Source: Azospirillum brasilense (GTDB taxonomy: Bacteria; Pseudomonadota; Alphaproteobacteria; Azospirillales; Azospirillaceae). From it: DNA of 64,000 nt. The notes under the pieces are model-generated. The model worked only from the letters and a program-made list of their open reading frames with translations. It did not search any database and was not told the origin of the DNA. The translations under genes and the position numbers were made by a program. Shown in pieces: positions 37,509-47,091 of this stretch (positions within the stretch are counted from its first letter, which is position 1; the number at the start of each line of letters is the position of its first letter). Location: assembly GCF_022023855.1 (NCBI RefSeq), contig NZ_CP059453.1:1-64000 (forward strand), given 5' to 3'.

Positions 37509-38363
37509 TCAGCCCCCCATGGACAGCCGGCGGTCGATGTCGCGGGCGAGCCGATTCATCGGACTCTCCGGCTCGATGGCGTCGAACCATTTGTTGTGCC
37601 AGTGGAAGCAGAAGGCGCCGGGGAAGAAGCTGTCGAGGTCGAACGCGACCGGCGACGCCGTCATGAAGTCGTTGAAGTGAAGCACGGGATTGTCGATCCA
37701 CCCGGCGTCGAACCAGGGGCACGGCAGCACGAGGATGTCCATCGGCGTGTCGTAGACCAGGCCGGCCTGCTGGAAACCCCAGCCGCGGTTGCGGTCCCGG
37801 ATGAACTCGATGTTGCCCTTCATCGCTTCGGATCGCGGCGTGGGGGAGATGTAGACGGCGCCGTTGGGATAGTTCTGCCGCTCCCATCGATAGGCCAGGA
37901 TCTTGCCGGGAAACTGGTTCAGGAGTGGTGTGACGCTTCTCAGGAACAGGCAGTCGAGGTCGAACCAGACGCCGCCGTATTTGTAGAGAAGGATGTAGCG
38001 GACGATGTCGGAATAGAAGGACGCGTCGATCGACCGCCCGAAATCGTTTCCCTCAAGAAAGGTGCCGCGGCACTCGGCGCGCTCGGAAAAGGTGCGTATC
38101 TCGGCGTATTTTCCGATTTCACTCAAATATTCGTTGTCGACGCCGTTCTGGGTCCAGACGATGATCCTGTTCCCGTTGCCGCGCGCGTTGAACAGATGGC
38201 AGCTTTTCACCGAAATGAGGTGCTTCTCGTTCAGCGGGCCGTCCCAATAGGCGTGGAAGGTGAGCGGCTCGGGCAGGGGCGTTTCGTCCTTGATGAGCTT
38301 GGCGACCTCCAGCGCCAGAAGCTCATGGGAGAAATCCTCCGGCGAGAACTTCAGCACTTCCAT
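37509..38363 (-). CDS. DXD-motif glycosyltransferase (Gly_transf_sug / GT32-like)
   Basis: Protein of 284 residues with the TcdA/OCH1-type glycosyltransferase core: FHAYWDGPL near the start, the conserved SDIVRYILLYKYGGVWFDLDCLFLR with the metal-binding DLD, and HWHNKWF near the end. Such enzymes transfer a sugar from a nucleotide donor. No signal peptide is seen. ATG 38363 has GAAGGG upstream; a GTG at 38378 is the alternative. It is upstream of the GH12-like gene and may be co-transcribed with it. Confidence 0.82.
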   Translation of the reverse strand: MEVLKFSPEDFSHELLALEVAKLIKDETPLPEPLTFHAYWDGPLNEKHLISVKSCHLFNARGNGNRIIVWTQNGVDNEYLSEIGKYAEIRTFSERAECRGTFLEGNDFGRSIDASFYSDIVRYILLYKYGGVWFDLDCLFLRSVTPLLNQFPGKILAYRWERQNYPNGAVYISPTPRSEAMKGNIEFIRDRNRGWGFQQAGLVYDTPMDILVLPCPWFDAGWIDNPVLHFNDFMTASPVAFDLDSFFPGAFCFHWHNKWFDAIEPESPMNRLARDIDRRLSMGG

Positions 38364-38457
38364 CGATGAACCCTTCACGACGCCGTTCTTGGGGGATCTC
38401 CCGCCGAACGCCGTTATGCAACAGGTCCGGCGCGGCAGGCAACCTCACCTCCGATGG

Positions 38458-38492
38458 AAAGCGGGCGCCCGAGGATCGGACGCCCGCTTTCG
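38458..38492 (-). terminator. Intrinsic terminator after the ccoG copy 2 operon
   Basis: AAAGCGGGCG pairs with CGCCCGCTTT across a 13-base loop, 13 bases after the stop of the 34-residue membrane protein. The stem is near symmetric, but its T-run favours the minus strand. Confidence 0.65.
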
Positions 38493-38504
38493 AGACGGAC
38501 GCCT

Positions 38505-38609
38505 TCACTTGCCCTTGCGGGTCAGCAGGAAGGCGAAGACGCCGATGGTCACGACGAACACGCTGACGGCGCCGACCAGGGCGATGTAGGTGGTGGAGTC
38601 GAAGTTCAT
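38505..38609 (-). CDS. 34-residue single-helix membrane protein
   Basis: A very short protein: six polar residues (MNFDST), one membrane helix (about residues 8-29, IALVGAVSVFVVTIGVFAFLL) and a basic TRKGK end. GGAGG stands about eight bases before ATG 38609, and a terminator follows the stop, so it is a real final cistron after ccoG copy 2. Its size and place recall small cbb3-oxidase subunits such as CcoQ or CcoS, but I see no diagnostic motif. Role in oxidase assembly is inference. Confidence 0.7.
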   Translation of the reverse strand: MNFDSTTYIALVGAVSVFVVTIGVFAFLLTRKGK

Positions 38610-38644
38610 GGCGAAACCTCCATCGGTTGAAGAGACAGGCAGGA

Positions 38645-40126
38645 TCAGGGACCGAGGAAGACGGTCTCGTGCTGGACGGTCAGCCCGTCCGGCTGGCGGG
38701 TGACGACGAAGGCAATGGGAGTCGAGGGCTGGCGCAGCGCTTCCCTCGGCACGCGGACCAGCACGCGGTGGGTCGCCACGCTGTCGGGATCGGCCTGGAC
38801 CGGGACGGAGCCGTCCGCCGCCTCGCCCTCGCCGCCGGCCACCGACAGGGCGGCGCCGGAAAGCCCGGTGACGGACAGGCGGTAGCTCTGGGCCGCCCGC
38901 GTCATGTTCAGGATCTTGACCGTATAGGCGTTCTGGATGTCGCCGTTGGACAGGGTGACGAACAGCGGCGCGCGGTCGCGCAGGATGTTCACGTCGACCT
39001 TCGGCTTCAGAACCAGCCCGGCGGCCATCATCCCGCCGACGACGGTCAGCAGCAGCGTGTAGATGATCGTCCGCGGGCGGACCGGCTTGAACGCCGGCTT
39101 GGCGCCGTTGGCCCGCGCGATCTGGGCGTTCAGGGAATCGAAGCGGACCAGATCGCCGGGCCGCCCGATCCTCGCCATCACGTCGTTGCAGGCGTCCACG
39201 CACAGGCCGCAACCGATGCAGGCGAGCTGCGGGCCGTTGCGGATGTCCACCCCGGTCGGGCAGACATGGACGCAGGCCCCGCAATCGATGCAGTCGCCCA
39301 GCCCCGCCGCCTTGCGCTCCTCCCAGCTTTGCGAGCGCTTCAGGTGGCCGCGGCCCTCGCCGCGCCAGTCCTCATAGGTGACCGTCAGGCTGTCCTCGTC
39401 CTGCATCGCCGCTTGGAAGCGCGGCCAGGGGCACATGTAGATGCACACCTGCTCGCGCGCGTGACCGGCCAGCAGATAGGTGGTCGCGGTAAACAGCCCG
39501 ATGAACAGCAGCACGGACGAGGACGCCTCGAACCGCAGCATCTCCAGCGCCAGGATCGGGGCGTCGTTGAAGTAGAACACCCAGGCCCCGCCGGTCAGCA
39601 GAGCGATCAGCAGCCACGCGGCGTGCTTGGCCGCCTTCTTGCCCAGCTTGGCCGGCGACCAGGGGGCGTGGTCGAGGCGGATGCGGTCGCCGCGGTCGCC
39701 CTCGATCCGGCGCTCCACCCACAGGAACAGGTCGCACCATACCGTCTGCGGACAGGCGTAGCCGCACCAGACGCGGCCGGCGAGCGCGGTCGCCAGGAAC
39801 AGGCCGATGGCCCCCAGGATCAGCGCGCCGGTCAGGTAATAGACCTGCTGCGGCCACAGCTCGATAAAGAAGAAGTACAGGCGGCGGCCCGGCATATCCA
39901 CCAACACCGCCTGATCCGGCGCGTTGGGGCCGCGGTCCCAGCGAATCCAGGGGGTGACGTAGTAGAGGCCGAGCAGAAGGATCAGCGTCAGCCATTTCAG
40001 CCGGCGGAAGGTGCCGGCGACCGACTTCGGGTAGATCTTGTCGTGCTTGGCGTAGAGGTTGCTCTTGCGCGCGGATTCAGCGGTGCGGGAGGCGGTTTGC
40101 GGTTCGGTGGTGGAAACGCTCATCAT
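38645..40126 (-). CDS. ccoG: Cytochrome oxidase maturation protein CcoG (copy 2)
   Basis: Polyferredoxin of 493 residues and paralogue of the 27661-29160 protein. It keeps WCGYACPQTVW, CIYMCPWPR, both 4Fe-4S motifs (CIDCGACVHVCPTGVDI, CIGCGLCVDACND) and the C-terminal FixG domain. The soluble N-terminus is shorter and less Pro-rich than in copy 1. The start is ATG 40126, the first of two successive Met codons. It lies between a Crp/Fnr regulator and the 34-residue membrane protein, all on the minus strand, with a strong dyad at 40218-40233 in the gap upstream. Confidence 0.93.
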   Translation of the reverse strand: MMSVSTTEPQTASRTAESARKSNLYAKHDKIYPKSVAGTFRRLKWLTLILLLGLYYVTPWIRWDRGPNAPDQAVLVDMPGRRLYFFFIELWPQQVYYLTGALILGAIGLFLATALAGRVWCGYACPQTVWCDLFLWVERRIEGDRGDRIRLDHAPWSPAKLGKKAAKHAAWLLIALLTGGAWVFYFNDAPILALEMLRFEASSSVLLFIGLFTATTYLLAGHAREQVCIYMCPWPRFQAAMQDEDSLTVTYEDWRGEGRGHLKRSQSWEERKAAGLGDCIDCGACVHVCPTGVDIRNGPQLACIGCGLCVDACNDVMARIGRPGDLVRFDSLNAQIARANGAKPAFKPVRPRTIIYTLLLTVVGGMMAAGLVLKPKVDVNILRDRAPLFVTLSNGDIQNAYTVKILNMTRAAQSYRLSVTGLSGAALSVAGGEGEAADGSVPVQADPDSVATHRVLVRVPREALRQPSTPIAFVVTRQPDGLTVQHETVFLGP

Positions 40127-40217
40127 GCTCGTCCGTGGTTCGGCCCGCGGACAAATGGGCAGGGGCGGGGCAGGGGGCGGGCCATCCCCGAGGCTAGGGA
40201 GACGGCGCGGCGCCGCC

Positions 40218-40233
40218 TTTGCGAATCCGCAAA
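40218..40233. promoter_or_regulatory. Dyad TTTGCG-N4-CGCAAA upstream of ccoG copy 2
   Basis: A perfect 6-4-6 inverted repeat with the length of a Crp/Fnr box but with GCG in place of the FNR GAT bases. It lies 92 bases before ccoG copy 2 and 60 after the end of the Crp/Fnr gene. A site for that regulator is a fair guess. Confidence 0.45.
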
Positions 40234-40292
40234 CGGACGGGGGTTGGGTGGCGATTTTTGTCGGAGGAGGGCTGGGGTGGGGGCAAGCTCCT

Positions 40293-41000
40293 CTACCCGT
40301 CCAGCACCACCGCCTCCAGCGCGGACAGGTCGCAGACGAAGACGTTCGGCGCCTGCTCGACCACCAAGCCCGCGCGCTTGAACTCGGCGATGGTGCGGCT
40401 GGCCGTCTCCATCCCGACGCCGAGCATGGCGCCCAGATCCTCGCGGCCCGACAGCAGGACCGGCTTGCTCGGAGCATCGGCGGCAAGCTTCAGGAACAGC
40501 CGGGCCAGCCGCCGCCGGGCGCTGCCGGTGGACAGCTCGGTCAGCCACTCGTCGGCCTGGTGCAGGGATTGGTACCAGCGCTCCATCAAGCGGGCGTGCA
40601 GGCGCGGCGTCTCCTTGCTCAGCCTCTCGACCACGGCCCGCGGCAGGCGGCAGGTCTCGGCCTCCTGAAGCACGACGGCGGTGTGCTCGTAGGGCTTGCC
40701 GACCAGCACCTCCAGCCCGGCCACGGCGCCCCGGCGGAGTAGCCGGACGATGCGCTGCGTCCCGTCGGGGAGGAACTGGACCAGCTTCACCAGCCCGCTG
40801 CGGATCGTGTAGAGGGAGCCGCCCTCGTCCCCCGTGCTGTAGAGCGTGGCGCCGGGCTGGAAGCGCAACTCGTCGATGGGAATGTGGATCAGGTCGAAAT
40901 CCTGGTCGCGCAGGTCGCCGAACAGGACGAGGTCCCGGATGGCGCAGCTGCTGCAGCGCGCGGTGCCCAGCCGCGCGGCGTCGATTCCGTTCCGATGCAC
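40293..41000 (-). CDS. Crp/Fnr-family regulator with an incomplete FNR cysteine set
   Basis: Transcription factor of 235 residues. A cyclic-nucleotide-type beta-roll (about 40-130) and dimer helix precede a winged helix (about 165-235), whose recognition helix GVGMETASRTIAEFKR has the Glu..Ser-Arg of FNR. Cys16 and Cys19 (CSSC) and Cys117 (EAETC) match three of the four FNR cluster ligands; the fourth place, residue 25, is Val. The usual cluster ligation is thus incomplete. The start is GTG 41000, with GGAAGG upstream and a good promoter at 41059-41088. It probably controls the following ccoG. Confidence 0.9.
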   Translation of the reverse strand: MHRNGIDAARLGTARCSSCAIRDLVLFGDLRDQDFDLIHIPIDELRFQPGATLYSTGDEGGSLYTIRSGLVKLVQFLPDGTQRIVRLLRRGAVAGLEVLVGKPYEHTAVVLQEAETCRLPRAVVERLSKETPRLHARLMERWYQSLHQADEWLTELSTGSARRRLARLFLKLAADAPSKPVLLSGREDLGAMLGVGMETASRTIAEFKRAGLVVEQAPNVFVCDLSALEAVVLDG

Positions 41001-41371
41001 TCCTGCCCGCCTTCCGTCCGCCGGACCCGTTCCGGTTCCGCCCGAAGCTTCGGAGCGAATTTTACGCGATCCGGTCTAAAAGTTCCAACCGCATGGATCC
41101 GCCTCGCGCGATGTCCCGTATCCTGTCCTACCCCCTCTTCCCACGTTGCGGGCAGCGAAAGGCAATCTATATGACCAATCGCTTATGACCTTGTTCTGAA
41201 GTGGTATTGTCTCAGTCCCCCGCCGTTGATAACCAAAGAGATGCCCGCCACGTCAAACATTCGACATTATCTGGAATCATCGAATAGACCGGACGGCGAG
41301 CAGGGCATTAAGGAGCGACCTATTGGATTGTCTTTGTTTTCGGAATGAACGCTGCCGCGAGGATCAGCGCC
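41001..41371. other. Divergent control region of the Crp/Fnr and bphP genes
   Basis: 371 bases without a gene. It holds the minus-strand promoter at 41059-41088. Toward bphP there is a long-spaced inverted repeat, ATTCGA (41259-41264) and TCGAAT (41280-41285). I see no clear -35/-10 pair for bphP. Confidence 0.45.
41059..41088 (-). promoter_or_regulatory. Promoter of the Crp/Fnr gene
   Basis: Minus-strand TTGGAA (41083-41088), 18 bases, TAAAAT (41059-41064), giving a start of transcription near 41052, about 50 bases before the GTG. Confidence 0.6.
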
Positions 41372-43651
41372 ATGACTGTTGGTGATTTGGACCTCGACGC
41401 CTGCAGCCGGGAACCGATTCATCGCCCCGGCAGCATCCAGCCTCACGGCATGCTGTTGGCCTTCTCCGGAAGCGACGTCGGCGACACCCTGATCCAAGCC
41501 AGCGCCAACGCCGCGCCGGCGCTGTCGCTGCCGCTGGTGCAGGCGTTGGGTCAGCCGTTGGAACGGGCGCTGCACCCGCAGATCGCCGCCGCAGTCCGCT
41601 CCTTCCTCGCCGCCGGTCCGGTTCCCTCCCGCCCGGTGCCGGTCGCCTTGACCGAACTGCCCGGTGCCGGCCGTCATCAGCTTCTCGCCCACGCCGTCGA
41701 TGACGCGGCGGGCAACCGCGTGGTGATCCTGGAACTGGAGCGGCTGGACGGGCTGGAGACCGACCTCCTCGACCACGTCTACCCGCGCATGCGCGAGGCG
41801 CTGGAGCGGCTGGACGCGCTGAACGCGCCGACCGACCTTCTGAGCTGCGCCGCGCAGGAGGTCCGCGCGCTGACCGGCTTCGACCGCGTGCTGATCTACC
41901 GCTTCGACGCCGACTGGCACGGCACGGTGGTGGCGGAGGACGGGAACGGGCGGCTGCCCTCCTACATGGACCTGCGCTTTCCCGCCTCCGACATCCCCAC
42001 CCAGGCGCGCGAGCTGTACCGGCTGAACCGCCAGCGGCTGATCCCCGACGCCGGCTACGCCCCGGTGCCGCTGGTCGCGCTGCCGCCGGTCCCCCAAGGG
42101 GCGCCGCCGCTGGACCTCAGCTTCTCCGTCCTGCGCAGCGTGTCGCCGGTGCATGTGCAATACATGCGGAACATGGAAACCGCCTCCTCCATGTCGGTGT
42201 CGATCCTGCTGCACGGAGCCCTCTGGGGGCTGGTCTCCTGCCACCACCACGAGCCGAAGGCGGTGTCCTACGCCGTGCGCTCGGCCTGCGACCTGATCGC
42301 GCAGGTCCTGTCGGTGCGCATCGCCGCGGTGGAGGACCGGCGCGACGCGGAGCACCGCATCGCCCTGCAGGCCATCCAGGCGCGGCTGCTGGCTGCCATG
42401 GCCCAGGCCGATCCCTTCATCGCGGGCCTGACCGAGCATCCCGACGACCTGCTGCGCTTCGCCAACGCCAGCGGGGCCGCCGTCGTCTTCGAACGGCGCT
42501 GCACGCTGGTCGGCGACACCCCGACGGAAGAGCAGGTGCGCGGCCTCGTGGATTGGCTGGCCGGCCAGGGCGAGCCGGAGCAGTTCGAGACCGACAGCCT
42601 GCCCGCCCTCTACCCGGCTGCGGCCGATTTCGGAGGCAAGGCGGCGGGGTTGCTGGCCATCGCCGTGTCGAAGCTGCACGCCAGCTACGTGCTGTGGTTC
42701 CGGTCCGAGGTGGTGCGCACCGTCCGCTGGGGCGGCGATCCGCGCAAGCCGCTCGACCACGATGGCCGGGGGCTGACCCCGCGCGCCTCCTTCGAAACCT
42801 GGAAGGAGACGGTGCGCCACCGCGCGCTGCCCTGGACCGCGGCGGAGCGCGACACCGCCGCGGCGTTGCGCCACGCCGTCATCGGCATCGTCCTGCGCAA
42901 GGCGGAGGAACTGGCCGCCCTGTCGCGGGAGTTGGCACGCTCCAACAAGGAGCTGGAGTCCTTCTCCTACTCCGTCTCCCATGACCTGCGCGCGCCATTC
43001 CGCCACATCGTCGGTTACGCCGAACTGTTGCAGGAGCTGGAGTCGGAGCAGTTGAGCGCCACCGGGAAGCGTTATCTGGACGTTATCGTGGACGCGGCCA
43101 ACAGCGCCGGGACTCTGGTGGACAATCTGCTGCACTTCTCGCAGATGGGGCGCAGCGAGCTGGCCCCCGTCTCGGTGGACATGAACGCCCTGGTGGCGGA
43201 GGTGCGGGAGACGTTGGCCCCCGACACCGCCGGGCGGGCCATCGACTGGGACATCGCCCCGCTGCCCACGGTGCGCGGCGATCCCGTGATGATGCGGCTG
43301 GTTCTGCAAAATCTTCTGTCGAACGCCATCAAATACTCCCGTGGCCGGGAACCGGCGCGCATCGCCGTGGGTTGCGAGGACCGGCCCACCGAAACCCTCT
43401 TCTTCGTCAGGGACAACGGGGTCGGCTTCAATCAGGCTTACGAGAAGAAGCTGTTCGGGGTCTTCCAACGGCTGCACCGCAACGAGGAATTCGAAGGCAT
43501 CGGCATCGGTCTGGCCAACGTGCGCCGCGCCGTGGACCGCCATGGCGGGCGGACCTGGGCCGACGGGCGGCTCGACAAGGGGGCCATCTTCTACTTCACG
43601 CTGCCGAAGGCCGGGACGGCGAAACCGGATCTGCGAGATCTTGATGAGTGA
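41372..43651 (+). CDS. bphP: Bacteriophytochrome histidine kinase
   Basis: Red/far-red light sensor kinase of 759 residues. PAS-GAF-PHY order is intact: biliverdin-binding Cys11 (LDLDACSREPIH, then PGSIQPHG), GAF motif PASDIP with Asp207, chromophore His261 in SPVHVQYMRNM, and the PHY tongue PRASF at 470-474. The kinase part has His near 537 (SYSVSHDLRAPFRHIVGY) and an ATPase with NLLSNAIKYS and DNGVGF. I prefer ATG 41372, with GAGGAT seven bases before; ATG 41345 would add nine residues. It overlaps the response regulator gene by eight bases. No heme oxygenase gene for biliverdin is in the window. Confidence 0.95.
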   Translation: MTVGDLDLDACSREPIHRPGSIQPHGMLLAFSGSDVGDTLIQASANAAPALSLPLVQALGQPLERALHPQIAAAVRSFLAAGPVPSRPVPVALTELPGAGRHQLLAHAVDDAAGNRVVILELERLDGLETDLLDHVYPRMREALERLDALNAPTDLLSCAAQEVRALTGFDRVLIYRFDADWHGTVVAEDGNGRLPSYMDLRFPASDIPTQARELYRLNRQRLIPDAGYAPVPLVALPPVPQGAPPLDLSFSVLRSVSPVHVQYMRNMETASSMSVSILLHGALWGLVSCHHHEPKAVSYAVRSACDLIAQVLSVRIAAVEDRRDAEHRIALQAIQARLLAAMAQADPFIAGLTEHPDDLLRFANASGAAVVFERRCTLVGDTPTEEQVRGLVDWLAGQGEPEQFETDSLPALYPAAADFGGKAAGLLAIAVSKLHASYVLWFRSEVVRTVRWGGDPRKPLDHDGRGLTPRASFETWKETVRHRALPWTAAERDTAAALRHAVIGIVLRKAEELAALSRELARSNKELESFSYSVSHDLRAPFRHIVGYAELLQELESEQLSATGKRYLDVIVDAANSAGTLVDNLLHFSQMGRSELAPVSVDMNALVAEVRETLAPDTAGRAIDWDIAPLPTVRGDPVMMRLVLQNLLSNAIKYSRGREPARIAVGCEDRPTETLFFVRDNGVGFNQAYEKKLFGVFQRLHRNEEFEGIGIGLANVRRAVDRHGGRTWADGRLDKGAIFYFTLPKAGTAKPDLRDLDE

Positions 43652-44126
43652 CCTGAAACCCATCCTGCTGGTTGAGGACAATCCGCGGGACCTGGAGCTG
43701 ACCTTGGCGGCGCTGGAGAAATGCCAGCTCGCCAACGACGTCATCGTCGCCCGCGACGGCGAGGAGGCGCTGCGGATGCTGACCCGCCGCGATCCTGAAA
43801 CCGGGAAGCCGACCCAGCTTCCCGCCGTCGTCCTGCTCGACCTCAAGCTGCCGAAGATCGACGGGCTGGAGGTGCTGGAGCGGGTGAAGAGCGACCCCGA
43901 GACCCGGCACGTCCCCATCGTGATGCTCACCGCGTCGCGCGAGGAGAGCGACCTCGTGCGCAGCTACAAGCTGGGCGTGAACGCCTTCGTGGTGAAGCCG
44001 GTGGACTTCAAGGCCTTCTTCCAGGCGATCCGCGACCTGGGCGCCTTCTGGGCGATCCTGAATGAACCCCCGGTCGGCTGCGCCCGCCGTCCGGCGGGAA
44101 CCCCACCTGCGGGAAAAGGCGCCTGA
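43644..44126 (+). CDS. Single-domain response regulator (Rcp1-like)
   Basis: CheY-like receiver of 160 residues, the probable phosphate acceptor of the phytochrome kinase. It has the acidic patch VEDNPRD, phospho-Asp in VVLLDLKLPKIDG, Thr in MLTASREESD and Lys in FVVKPVDF. The insertion before the phospho-Asp (TRRDPETGKPTQLP) is typical of Rcp1 partners of phytochromes. There is no output domain; the last 25 residues are Pro/Gly/Arg-rich. It starts inside the bphP end. Confidence 0.93.
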   Translation: MSDLKPILLVEDNPRDLELTLAALEKCQLANDVIVARDGEEALRMLTRRDPETGKPTQLPAVVLLDLKLPKIDGLEVLERVKSDPETRHVPIVMLTASREESDLVRSYKLGVNAFVVKPVDFKAFFQAIRDLGAFWAILNEPPVGCARRPAGTPPAGKGA

Positions 44127-44130
44127 AGGA

Positions 44131-47025
<2,895 letters not shown>

Positions 47026-47091
47026 TGCGTTACTCTCCTCCAAGGACGAGTCCGGCCCCGCGCACGGACTCCGCGTGGGGGAGGACGGGCG

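Noticed and set aside
37432..38504. Genomic island around the glycosyltransferase
   Set aside because: Base use is only slightly lower in GC and there are no integrase, tRNA junction or flanking repeats.
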